From the NCBI GenBank assembly GCA_032768795.1, contig CP136494.1, forward strand, positions 1,984,001 through 2,048,000: a DNA stretch of 64,000 nucleotides, written 5' to 3'. A model generated the notes under the pieces. The model had not been told where the DNA came from, did not search any database, and was given only the letters and a program-made list of their open reading frames with translations. This DNA is from Tremella fuciformis. Taxonomy: Eukaryota > Basidiomycota > Tremellomycetes > Tremellales > Tremellaceae. The translations under genes were made by a program, and so were the position numbers. This document shows, piece by piece, positions 35,201-45,027 of the stretch (the stretch's first letter is position 1; every line of letters starts with the position of its first letter).

Positions 35201-35808
35201 AGCAAGAAGAGGAGGAGACGGAAGAGGAAGTGGAAGAGGATGAGGACGAGGAAGAGGAAGAGGAAGAGGAGGACGAGGACGAGGAAGACAGAGAGAACTC
35301 CATCGATCCGTGCGGTGATGAAGTCTCGCAGACCGACACAGAGGAGGACGAGGTTGAGTCATCTTTCGAAGCCTCGGATTCGGAGCCAGAGTCAGAGCCT
35401 TCACCGCCACGTCGAACCAGCAAATTGAGACCTTCAGCCTCAGCTACGAGGAATCCAGGCCCTTCTCGCGGAACCAAGCAAGTCCAGACGCCAGCCAAGC
35501 GGACCAAACCCAAGGACAAGCAAGTATTCAAATCTCCCGCCAGCGCCACAGCATCACCAGCCATTCTCGGCGAGAGCCGCTCGCAAGAGAAGGTCCCAGA
35601 AGAGGATGAGGATGATGTTGTGCCTGTCACGGCTACCGCAAAGAAGAAGCGGTACGTTGTTGATCCCCCATTCCAGACGCGAATGCTGACGTGTAGAACC
35701 CTTGGAAAAAAGGTTGTGACTGAGGAGGAGATGGAACGCGTCAATGTTCCGATCGGGACAACGAACGTCCGTCGCCTGGTGAATTCAAGCAGCACCTTCT
35801 TTGTGTAG
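32257..35808 (+). CDS. Kinesin-6 family motor (KIF20/KIF23-like)
   Basis: Microtubule motor likely acting at the spindle midzone or in cytokinesis. Exons read as 32257-32502, 32545-32646, 32688-32975, 33023-33125, 33172-33239, 33285-33542, 33585-33842, 33893-34048, 34092-34487, 34526-34648, 34693-35651 and 35697-35808 (1022 aa). The motor starts AFLRIRPSPQDGE. Its P-loop FAYGVSNSGKTYS (about 168-178) has the kinesin-6 form. SYAEVYNEKIFDLLE, NRESSRSH (switch I) and VDLAGSERTK (switch II) follow. A long insert before switch I (PRQAAMKRSASNVG and on) is also a kinesin-6 trait. After a neck with VEEELEVVEEDDEDDSEDE comes a coiled coil (AAIEVEIREEVAREMQEQL), then a very acidic tract (about 830-870) and a basic tail. 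The 34488-34525 intron is the least sure. Confidence 0.92.
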
Positions 35809-36344
35809 ACGATACATCCAAGCTGTCAAGCGCAGTAAGCGGGACAATCGAATGATACGGACTTTGTGCTCGCCGCCTGTAACTGAGTGACCCCATGTAT
35901 GTGTGATGCCAACGCTTGCTAGCTGAAGTGGCTCGACGAGGGTACCGTTGGCGTCAATCGCAATCACAAGATGGTGCATGAATCCCAAGTCGCGTTGGTC
36001 AAAAGCAAAAGCGTATCCGTACATCGAACCCCGCACCTGGGCCGCTCCTGCTGATATGGCTCTATGCCTAGAGAGGAAGTTTGGGGGATCCAGTTTCACT
36101 AGCCACTGGTCGAGCGCCAGCAGCCGGTAGACTGGGCTTCCCGGACCTCTATGAGCGTTGCGGCAGCTCATACGGAAGGAGATCACGAGAGGTATGACAT
36201 GAACGTCACGTACATAGGCCATGAGGGTGAGACGATGGTGGCCACCGCCCAAAGCCGATGCCGACATTTGTGTCGACGGCACATGGGCCGATGCAACGGA
36301 GTACTGCTCTCTGCGCACAGATGAAGAATGATAGGAAGTGGCGG
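35809..36344. other. Convergent intergenic region, kinesin-6 / membrane protein
   Basis: No supported gene. A 60-codon plus-strand frame and a longer minus frame (to 36348) exist but have no recognisable features. Both flanking genes end here. Confidence 0.4.
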
Positions 36345-37765
36345 TCATTCCTTGAAGATCTCGCCTGGACCGGCATAAAAGCTGTTCTCCGTGGTGAGGA
36401 GGACGGGCGGTGGCACGGCATGGATGGGGATATTGGCCTTGCGGGCGTTGGACAAATCGGTGGGGTCGTAGATGTACGACATGCCGCCCGCCAGGCCGCC
36501 CTTGGGTTTCGGCGCCGTCTGCGGGTGGGTGAGCACAAAGACCAGAATCGTGTAATGTCGCAGCGACTCACCTGGTTTCTGCCCCCGCCGGAGCGGCTGA
36601 TGTCCATGATCTCCTTCTGCACCGCGTCCATGTCTATGCCCGGGGCCATCATGGCCTCTATCTCGGTGGAGAAGGTGTGGTAGATGAGCCACAGGAGGAC
36701 GGCGGCCGCGAGCTTCTTCTGCACGAAGGAAAGCAGGACCACGCCGCACAGCACCTGCATGCACTGGTAGCGCTTCTTCCACCGCTGGTCGTCGCGCTCC
36801 ATCTCGAGCGACTTTTTGAATCGCTCAATCAGCCCCGTCACGTTCGGGCCCTGCGGCTCGTTCATGGCCACCTTGTTGAAGTGCCCCTGCTCGTCAGCCG
36901 AGCGGGTTCGGGCTCGAGCGCCAGATGTCGGCAGAAGGGGGACGTACGACGTGCGGCGCGGTGCCGCCCTCCCACCACAGCTCATCCTTGATCGCGCCGT
37001 CTCCCCCGGTCCTGCCTAGGGGGAAAGGGAACAGGCGCGGTGCAGCATGGCGCGTGGTGAGGAAGTGCGAAGGGTGCGAACGGCTGTGCGCCTGCGGGTC
37101 AGCACGACGTGATCTCGCACGAGGACATGCGGGCGGACCCAGTCGTCCGGCCGTTCCGCTGCCTTCTGATACTTGTGCAGCAGCTTTTCCCATTCGGTCC
37201 TCGGCTTTGGAACCTGATCGAGCGCCGACTTGTAGCCGTAGTATATGATCGACGTATAAGAAACGAGCGCTCTGCCATCGTCAGTCGCAGAACCCATCTC
37301 CTCTCAAGCAGAGCCTCACATGACTGCGCAGATGGTCAATCGCGAGAAGAGCATGTAGAAGTAGTCCATCTCGGGCGGCAGGGGCGAGACAGACATGACT
37401 TGGATTGTCAGGACAGCGGAACCCGGAACAAAGACAAGGACGCACCGAGACTGATCAGGCTCATGATGGCTACCGTTTGACTGATTGGACCCCACTGCAG
37501 CCTGCCTAGTCAGCGTTGTGTCTCCATCAGTGCCTTCGCAGAAGAGCAGGTCGATGGTGACATACGCGGGATGGGGCAAGATCTCCTGCTCCTTCTTCTT
37601 CATCCTCCACTTGATCTTGCGGGCCGTTTCCTCGGCCTGCGCGGCCAGATCTGGCGACCGTACTTTGTACGACTCGGCCATTCTCTCCGCCTGCTCGAGC
37701 TCTTTCTTGAGTTGGTCCATCCTGAACCGAGCCAGATGTGGCCACTTGAGCGGTGCTGGCGCCAT
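36345..37765 (-). CDS. Unrecognised multi-pass membrane protein
   Basis: Exons read as 37765-37562, 37494-37446, 37398-37320, 37271-37139, 37091-36948, 36886-36572 and 36518-36345 (365 aa), all in phase with GT-AG. It starts with an amphipathic coiled coil (MDQLKKELEQAERMAESYK). Two hydrophobic segments follow (PISQTVAIMSLISLV; YMLFSRLTICAVIALVSYTS). A loop carries KDELWWEGGTAPH and NEPQGPNVTGLIERFKKSLE. Next is a third hydrophobic hairpin (MQVLCGVVLLSFVQKKLAAAVLLWLIYHTF). The tail contains GGLAGGMSYIYDPTDLSNA and ENSFYAGPGEIFKE. The seven-exon chain is my reconstruction. The exon at 37091-36948 is the weakest; without it the locus could be two genes. I do not recognise the family. Confidence 0.6.
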
Positions 37766-38105
37766 CTTGCCTCCACCCGTCTCTGGCTTTTGAGCGTTTG
37801 CGTTTGCCCGCTTCGGCTGCTGTGTCCGGAGACGGTACAACGGAGCCGGTAAGACGTAACAGGATCCGCTGTCCTTCTTCAGGGTTACACCCTCAGTCCA
37901 CAAAGAGCTTAGTCAGGGTAAGTGTCAACGACGACGCCAGCGTTGGAGAGACGGGGCAGTGAGACCTCAGTGGAGCGGCCGGAAAGGCGTAAAGGAGGAC
38001 ATGAGTCAAAGGATCGGGCTGGGGCTCTGACTCGCCCATCAGCTCGAAGGTCGCGAGCCCGAAGAACTCCTTTCATATCTGACGCGCCAGTGTGCGCGCC
38101 GAGCT
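37766..38105. other. Spacer between the membrane protein start and RPB3 stop
   Basis: No gene seen. The minus-strand frame of the membrane protein remains open upstream of its ATG to about 37,903 but has no other methionine, so the stretch is likely leader plus the RPB3 3' UTR. Confidence 0.4.
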
Positions 38106-39476
38106 TTAGCGACGCAGTGGGCTCATGCCGGTACCGCCTCCGCCGTAGCCCCCACCATAACCGCCTCCGCCTCCATACCCATTGCTGTAGCCTCCACCGT
38201 ACCCATCTGGCTGGGCGTGGAATCCGTTCGGTGCCATGTTGGGCTCGACGAGCTCCGCACCCTCTTCGCCCTCGTCCTCATCCACACCTGTTTCCTTCTG
38301 CACCGCCAAAATCACGTTCGCCAAATTATCCACTAGGATGTCGAGACCTTGTTCCACTATCTGTCGCACAGGTATCGATCCGACCGCTTCGGCATTGTAG
38401 TAGAAGGTGGATGGCACAGCGTTGTAGTCAAAAGGCTCGTTCGGGTCGACAGGCGTTTCGAAGGCGGCGTTCTGAGACAGCGGCCATTCAGCCTTCTCTG
38501 CCAATGTCAGCAAGTCCCCAAAACATAATCAGATCAGCGGACCGTCCGTCTCGAACCAGTATGAGGTGTGGCGAAGCTTGTTATGCGGGTCGTACTCGAA
38601 CCCGACAGCTGATAAGGGGGACCATTTCGAGTGAAATTTGGCTATGCCCTGCCACGTTCAGCATCACGGTCGCGGCTTTATCGATGACGTACCTTGTATG
38701 CCTTACAAGTCAATTCTATCTCCTGTCCTCGCGACAACTTGGCAAGCAAGATGGGCGGCGCGGCCATTTCGTTCTTCCCCACAGGCAGACCCAATTCGGG
38801 ATCCCGGTTGTTGATGATCTCCTGGTCGTCCGGTGAGACGTCCGGAGGTGGACCATACGGATTGGCGGGACCAGGCTAGCTGTCAGATTTGCTCAGAACC
38901 AGACCGAGGACACCCACTCCTCCTGGACTGGGCACAACCTCCAGCATGTTGCTTGTCACCGCCATGAACTTTCCCCGTTCTCCGTGCATGTACGACACTT
39001 TGAGCTTTAATGTGATCATGCAGTAAAAGCATCCCTCGTCGCACTCGCAGTCCTCATCAGTCAGCTATGCGGCTGGTCGACTACTTGAGAGTGCTGACTC
39101 TTGTATATCTCAAGCCCTTGGCCGCATTTCGGCTGATGAGGGGTACCATGCCCAGCCGATGTGCCAACATCTCGTCCGGTATAGGAGACGTGTTCTGCGA
39201 AAAGGATACCTGGTCGATACCTGGACACTCAGCCCAAGCCTACAGGGCTGAAGGGGTGCGACACTCACACACAGTAGGCACATCCGCCATCATAACCCTC
39301 CTCACGCTATTCGCCAGACCCAGCTCGACGCCCGAGAGATTGAAGACCGCCTCGTCTCTCGTCAGACTCCTAAGAAGGACTCGTGGTTGGTTTGTCGGGC
39401 CTGGGGGAATCGTGACGCTCGGCCCGGCCTCTACATTCTGTTGTGCCTCTCCATTTATGTGCTGGTAACCGTTCAT
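38106..39476 (-). CDS. RPB3: DNA-directed RNA polymerase II subunit RPB3
   Basis: Alpha-like assembly subunit that pairs with RPB11 in the Pol II core. Exons read as 39476-39269, 39220-39099, 39052-38918, 38875-38693, 38648-38543 and 38497-38106 (381 aa). The N-terminal dimerisation domain has [23 protein letters not shown] and [18 protein letters not shown], then [10 protein letters not shown]. The zinc loop reads [11 protein letters not shown], with four Cys. [21 protein letters not shown] and [25 protein letters not shown] are family blocks. The C-terminus carries about 35 residues built of [14 protein letters not shown] and GYGGGGT units that yeast Rpb3 lacks. All junctions are in phase; the ATG is the first methionine. 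Confidence 0.95.
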
Positions 39477-40673
39477 GGTGGGAGAAAGCTGAGTGTTGAG
39501 AGTTGAAGTGAAGACTTAGCAATTGACGGCTCCTGTCAAAGTCGAAAGGCAGCATTTGTACCTGACAATTCCTCCGGTCGCAAGGGTCATGTTGTCAGGC
39601 TCAACTGCCAGTAAGCGTTCTCTTCAGCAGCTCTCCTTGTCTCACTGGGACGACACCCGGTATGGTGCGGTGACTCTCTTCCTGAGCATGCCCGACCCAG
39701 CCATCACTAACATGGACTCTTGCCCTTCGTGAAAAGCGAAAACAAGAACGCGTTCTCAAATCTGATTCCTCCCTGGACGCTGCCAAAGCCGTCAATATAC
39801 CCTTAGGTCGCTCAACGTTTCGCATGTCGACAGCTGATTGATCGCTGCCTGAGGAATCATTCTTGTCATTGATGAGCAGGCGTGTGGGATGATGCGAGAG
39901 TGACAACTCCGAAAGGGGGAAGCCTAATTAACCGCAGCTATGACCTCCTCACCAGTGATGATCATCAAAAAGGCTGACACCGCCTCTAACCTTGCCCGCA
40001 GAGATGGGGATCGATTGCGAAGGGCGGACAGCTCGGTCTTTACCGAGTCATCATCTGGGCTGGCCGCGACTTCCTTCGTCCAGCCGGCAGCCCGTCTTCC
40101 TTACAAGTCCTCGGGGCCAGGTCGTACCACAACACAACTACTTCGTCGGTCAACAACGCATCGGCGATCATCCCGCGATTGCGCCTCGCTTAGCACGGGA
40201 GAAGGTGATCGCGTCGATAGAATCGAGAAAATCCCTCAAGCCTTTGGAGCTGATGTACCGTCGTCTCGGTCCCCTTTGAGCCCATCTAGCACGCATTGGG
40301 CGTCACCCTTTCGCTCGGGATCGCTCGGGACGGCCGAAGGTGCTGAGGAGGGCTGACTTGCTCGCAATCAGAGGTCTCCGTACGACGCCACCATCGCTCC
40401 TGCCAGCGCGGAGTCCCCCGAGTATGCCTGCCTGTGTGCGTTGCATATCATCTGAGAAGCTCCACACTGGTTCTGGGCTTGGACGCACCACCCGTCCTTC
40501 TGTGAATGGTTCTTCGTTCCGGGCCCCAGCGGAGCGGTGGCCCCTTCAACGTCACCAGACAGACGGCGTAGCCCATAAAGCTGATAGAGCAGCCCTCCCA
40601 TCCCGATGACCAGCCTCTGAAGATTCCTGTCCTTTCCAATCTCGGCAAAAGCACCTTTTCTCGCTTCTGAATC
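39477..40673. other. 1.2-kb stretch without a firm gene; possible small Ser/Arg-rich frame at 39940-40356
   Basis: A plus-strand frame at 39940-40356 (MTSSPVMIIKKADTASNLAR...; 138 aa) is open and starts with ATG, but it is Ser/Arg-biased with no domain. A second overlapping plus frame (39992-40279) and a minus frame (40368-40775) are equally unsupported. The stretch contains the divergent promoters of RPB3 and the Gln-rich gene. It may hold a small gene I cannot resolve. Confidence 0.35.
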
Positions 40674-41087
40674 ATGTCCGGCCAGAGCCACATGCAGCAG
40701 CAGTATCAGCAGCAGCAGCAATGGCAGCAGCAGCAGCAGCGACAGCAGACGTATCGCCCCTCTCAGTATGCGCAATCGGGACAGGGTGGCGCTGCAAAAG
40801 GTGGATACTTCACAAGCTCGGGCCAGCCAGCTTCAGTGATGCAGCCTTCAAGTCAACAGTATCGGCCCCCTCAGTATGCGCAATCGGGACAGGGTGGCGC
40901 TGCAAACGGTGGATACTTTACAAGCTCAGGCCAGCCGGCTTCGGTGATGCAGCCTTCGACTCAGCAGTATTTTCAGGGCAGTAACGCTCCTTGGACCGCG
41001 CAGGGCCAGAAGGCGGGATGGACAAGCAAGTGGGCCAGAACGCCCGGTCAGTGCCGCCACCATCTCACCAGACATGGAGGTGGTTGA
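40674..41087 (+). CDS. Small Gln-rich, repeat-containing protein
   Basis: The frame starts MSGQSHMQQQYQQQQQ and continues with a 20-residue Gln/Trp/Arg run. Two copies of a 36-residue unit follow (QYAQSGQGGAA-x-GGYFTSS, GQPASVMQPSxQQY), then GSNAPWTAQGQKAGWTSKWA. The composition (Gln, Gly, Ser, Tyr, almost no Asp/Glu/Leu) resembles prion-like RNA-binding tails, but no RNA-binding domain is present. The unspliced frame ends at 41087. An alternative removes GTCAGT...AACAG (41047-41102) and GTGAGC...GACAG (41118-41167) and extends coding to 41331. I cannot choose between them. I do not recognise the family. Confidence 0.55.
   Translation: MSGQSHMQQQYQQQQQWQQQQQRQQTYRPSQYAQSGQGGAAKGGYFTSSGQPASVMQPSSQQYRPPQYAQSGQGGAANGGYFTSSGQPASVMQPSTQQYFQGSNAPWTAQGQKAGWTSKWARTPGQCRHHLTRHGGG
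40689..40747 (+). repeat. CAG-rich trinucleotide repeat inside the Gln-rich gene
   Basis: Interrupted (CAG)n encoding the polyglutamine run; interruptions are TAT, CAA, TGG and CGA. Such interrupted tracts vary in length between strains. Confidence 0.8.
40764..40967 (+). repeat. 108-bp tandem duplication in the Gln-rich gene
   Basis: Both units begin CAGTATGCGCAATCGGGACA, at 40764 and 40872. About 95 bases match with a few mostly silent changes (AAAGGT/AAACGGT, TTCACA/TTTACA, CTCGGG/CTCAGG), so the period is 108 bp or 36 codons. The low divergence points to a recent duplication. Confidence 0.88.
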
Positions 41088-41468
41088 CTGGGCAGACAAC
41101 AGCAACCATGCTGGAAAGTGAGCCTCGCTTGAGGCATCTTCCCGTTGTGATGTGACACTCATGACAGACCCGGCAAGTGAAGACCAGCCCTGCCTAGCCC
41201 CTCCCCTACCTATTTGCGACCCTCATGCCCCTGCTGTCCATAGCAGCCCGAGATGCGGCGACGACTGCCTATCTGTATCCTTCTCCGTACCCGTCGGTAC
41301 CCGTTGTATGCTTCTGTTCAATAGCAGATGACGTCTCACACTCCCGACAGTGCTTGGAACGCATCGCTTGTCGGAGGAACACTAACGCGCGGTGCTGAAC
41401 GGGTAAGGTGGAGTGATCACGACATTCACAATCTTATAGGCTCTTCCACGCCCGACACCCTTGCTGCC
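41088..41468. other. Convergent spacer, Gln-rich / Pro-rich genes
   Basis: Either 3' UTR or, if the alternative splicing of the Gln-rich gene is right, its last two short exons (41103-41117 and 41168-41331). Nothing else is seen. Confidence 0.35.
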
Positions 41469-42374
41469 TCACTGTCCATAAGGCCTCCAGTTGTACTGAT
41501 TTCCATACGCCCCCTGCTGCCCGTACCCGTTGCCTTGCACCATAGGCGGAAACGTCGGAGGCTGCACCTGGCCGTGCGTTGGATTGTGAGTCTGCATCCA
41601 TCCGGAAGAAGGGATGTAATTCGGTCGCTGGACGTTGGGTGATAAGGGATACGGTTGGACGTAAGCAGAGTGTGCGGAGGGCGGTATGCCAGAAGGTGGC
41701 TGATGCAGCAACTGATTCTGGTCGGGACCAGGTGTCGTGCCCGGCGGAGGCATGCTCTGGCCAAAATACGAGGCGTTCAAGCCGACGTGCGGTGGCTGCG
41801 GTGCAGTACTCGATGAATTGGGGTGCCCATTGGTCATAGGGCGAGGCTGTCCGTTGATAGCCTGGGGGACGTTGTATCCTTGACCGTACGGGTGGGGAGT
41901 GACGGGGAAGCCCGGATTCTGCTGCTGCCAGTACTGCGCATTCGGCGGGCCGGGTGGACGCGGCGGCTGGGGGTCGTGCAAGCTGGGATAAGGCGGGTTT
42001 TGGTTGAGAGGCGGGGCCGGTGGGCCGGGCCGGCGTGCAGGCTGAGAGGGGCGGACGGGCTGGGTCCCCCCGGTGTAGATCCACGGTCTGTTGGGCTGGG
42101 GCGGTGGGCCGGCCGGCCCAAAGCCGATGGGACCAGAAGGGCCCGGTGTGCCGCTGGTTGCGGTCGAGCACTCGGTGCTGCTGGAGACGTGGCCGTGATG
42201 CTGGTACTTGTATTTTCTCCTCTCCTTCTTGTCCTTCTTATCTTTCTTGTCCTTTTTATCCTTCTTGTACCGCTTTTGATGCTCGTCCTCGTCGGCGGAA
42301 TAGGCGGAGCGCGCCATGTTGGCAGGTGGGGGTTGGTCGCCGCAGAAAGTGGCGAACCAGCAGTACCACGGCAT
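41469..42374 (-). CDS. Unrecognised Pro-rich protein with Lys/Asp repeat
   Basis: A single-exon frame of 301 aa. It opens with a short Trp/Cys/Phe-rich peptide (MPWYCWFATFCGDQPPPAN), then a run of DKK units (YKKDKKDKKDKKDKKERRK) and HHGHVSS. The rest is Pro/Gln/Asn/Gly-rich (GPAGPPPQPNRPWIY, PPRPPGPPNAQYWQQQ) and ends GNQYNWRPYGQ. There is no enzyme motif and no membrane segment. The N-terminal Trp/Cys cluster is distinctive and could be a lipidation, palmitoylation or membrane-contact motif, but that is conjecture. The ATG at 42374 is the first in frame. The gene is divergent from the multi-pass membrane protein across 532 bp. Confidence 0.65.
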   Translation of the reverse strand: MPWYCWFATFCGDQPPPANMARSAYSADEDEHQKRYKKDKKDKKDKKDKKERRKYKYQHHGHVSSSTECSTATSGTPGPSGPIGFGPAGPPPQPNRPWIYTGGTQPVRPSQPARRPGPPAPPLNQNPPYPSLHDPQPPRPPGPPNAQYWQQQNPGFPVTPHPYGQGYNVPQAINGQPRPMTNGHPNSSSTAPQPPHVGLNASYFGQSMPPPGTTPGPDQNQLLHQPPSGIPPSAHSAYVQPYPLSPNVQRPNYIPSSGWMQTHNPTHGQVQPPTFPPMVQGNGYGQQGAYGNQYNWRPYGQ

Positions 42375-42906
42375 GCGGGAAAAGGGGGCGCCCGACGGGT
42401 CTGATTATTGTATGTCATTGCTCTCCTGCCGGAATATGCATCGCTTCCGACCGACGCATCGCGACCGCAAGGCCTCTGCATGCCTGCCGTCCTGCGCCCC
42501 CGAGGCGACGGGCGAACCGAGCCTCATGGGAGCCGCGAGGCGGGCGGCGTCGACCCAACGTCCTTCTTGACACGCGAGTGCCTGTACATATGATTCCAGT
42601 GATTGGCATCCGAGCAGTGGATCTTCGTATCCATCAGCTGCACACAGTGATCCTTGTCTTACCTATGCCGGGCCTCGTGTCATGCGCGCGACAAGAAGCA
42701 ACGGTTTTGTCCCCACCTGCCACGCAGGAACACGCTTTCGAAAGAAGTCATTACATAATAGATTCTTTCCTTGGCATCAGACAGAAGCCTTCTTGACAAC
42801 GTCTCATCGCTTCTCATCGGCCCAGAAGCACTTGGCCGGCTCGGTCTTTCGGAAGCATGGACGTGCGGTAATATCTCTTCATACCTATTCGAGTGGAGGA
42901 CTCGAG
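42375..42906. other. Divergent promoter region
   Basis: Intergenic between the Pro-rich gene (minus) and the multi-pass membrane protein (plus). Overlapping frames on the plus strand are not supported by any conserved feature. Confidence 0.4.
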
Positions 42907-44930
42907 ATGGCCGTGTACGGTGGGAGCGCTCTCGCCGAACCCAGCGTCATCGGCGAGATCTTCGACGCCGACCCTTACCTCGCCTACCAACCCCCCTTTG
43001 CCTACTCGTTGCCCATCCAGCTCTTCATCTACGGGGTCACTCTGACACTCTTGACTGTGCTGCTGATACATCTTCTATGTGAGCCCCAGCGCGATTGATC
43101 ACGACTAGAGCTGAGCGCCAGTCACCACCCAGTACCATTATCCCCTTGCCCCCCTCAACTACTGCCTGCAACTCGCGTCCATCATAGTGGTGCTCATCAG
43201 CGTCATCGTCAAGATTGCCGAGGTGCTCAAGCACTGCGCCTTCAGCTCCGATCACTGGCCGTACGCTCTTGACTATGTCTCGGTGCCTATACCGCCGGGA
43301 GACTGGAGCATGGCCCAGGACGCCGCTTGGTTCTTGTTGCAGGCGCTCAACTCGGGACTCGCCAACGTGCGTGTCGATGGGTCAGTGCTGCGAGTCTCAT
43401 GCTGACGTGCAGTTGACACATATACAATTCTTGACCCTTCTGTTCCCTTCCCGGCTCGAGACCCGTCTGATCTTCTTCATCCTTGGGCCCTTGGCCATTG
43501 TCGCCTCCGCCCTCACGTTTACGGCTCTCTCCCCTACACAGACCGTGCTTGACCTCGGTGACGCCATCCGAAATGTCTTCAACTCAACTCTCCTGCTCAT
43601 CTTCACCATCTCGCTTGCAATCTGGGGCTTCTTCGTCAATCGTCGCCGGGCTTGGAGACTGGACGGAGGAACGGGGATATTCGGATTCGGCGCCATGTTC
43701 CTGGCGGTCATCACCACAACATTCAACTTCGTCGCTGTCAAGGAAGACGGCATCGAGTGGCTCCAGCACCTCTTGTACGCTGCGATTCTGTGGCAGACCT
43801 GGCTCGGATGGTGGTGGTGGGTCGGATCGGGTATGGGCATTGGCGAGGTCGAGGATCTCATGGAACGGGCGGAGAAGAGGAAGCGCAAGCAGGCAAAGAA
43901 GGCATCTCGCCTACGAACATCAAAATCGTCGAGCGGGGTGGGACGCAAGAGATCCGCCTCTCTACTCAATGTCGCCGAGTCCTCCGCCAATGCCATGGTC
44001 GGTTTCACCTCGTCAGTCGCGGGCATCTTACGCAATCGCGGCAACAGCCTCGTCCGCCGGCGGACGTCCATGTCAACGAACGACGCTCGCGAAGTAGAGG
44101 ACGGACGACTGCCAAGAACTGGTGCCGCGATCGAGATGGACGACCTGGGGACCGCTGACTCCGTCCCTCGACCGTCTCCCATCCCCGTGCCCCGCCCACC
44201 CGCCTCGACCGATCGATCCACGACTTCTCATCCACGGGTAGCATTCTCAAGCAGCTCCAATCCGGGAACACGACATGGCGGCGTCCAGTCGACCACGTCC
44301 GAGACCGACTCAACGTCCCAGACACCGTCTTTGCACCCGCCACGCCACCTCGGCGAGGTGTTCACCTACCCTTTGACCTGGTTCCACGTGTCTCTGCGCA
44401 GACTAAGGCGCGCGCACGAAGAGGCAGCAAAACGCGAAGCTCTATCCCAGGCACAGGTCCGCCAAAAGGTCTTCACTGCACAACATGGACAAGAGCCCCG
44501 GGGGCCTGTTCGGTCGACCGACGATGAGATCGGCTGGGGGCTCGGTAGCTTTGGGATCAAAGAGCACCGGGAGAGCGCCAAACGTCTGCAACGAGCCGGC
44601 GAGCAGTTGCGGGAGAACCGGCTCCTGTCTGATCAGCCAGAGGTCGACGAAGGTCTGGACGAGAATGGGGCGGGTCCTTCCACACGCCCCGAAGTCAGCG
44701 TTGAAGTGGAGCCAAAAACCGAGGAGCAGACGGCGGACGAGGCGCAGCCCAAGGAGCCGGACGGCGAGTGGGAGGACGTGGAGAATACCACGACGACGGA
44801 GAGCGATCCTCCACCTGCCCGGGCGTCTCGGCGAGGAAGACGTGCGGATCAGGGTACAGCCCGACCGAACGGCTGGAGCTGGTGGGGCCCGCTGCGCGAC
44901 TGGCGACTGGGCGATCGCAGTGTATTCTGA
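42907..44930 (+). CDS. Unrecognised seven-helix-type membrane protein with long C-terminal tail
   Basis: Exons read as 42907-43078, 43122-43366 and 43413-44930 (644 aa). The first ~280 residues contain about seven hydrophobic segments, including LFIYGVTLTLLTVLLIHLLF, CLQLASIIVVLISVIVKIAE, FFILGPLAIVASALTFTAL, TLLLIFTISLAIWGFFV and FGFGAMFLAVITTTFNFVAV. After WQTWLGWWWWVGSGMGIGEV the chain becomes basic and then disordered. The tail contains EKRKRKQAKKASRLRTSKSS, Ser/Pro/Thr stretches, a helical block (SLRRLRRAHEEAAKREALSQ), an acidic region and a final WSWWGPLRDWRLG. The layout resembles a fungal seven-helix receptor or transporter with a regulatory tail, but I cannot place it in a family. 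Confidence 0.78.
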
Positions 44931-45027
44931 CTTCGGCGCTCTCTACTTACTGTTGTACACATTGGCTTTCTTGTCTTTTGATGGATGCTACATGCATGGT
45001 GTATACTGTGGACATACAACGGGTTGA

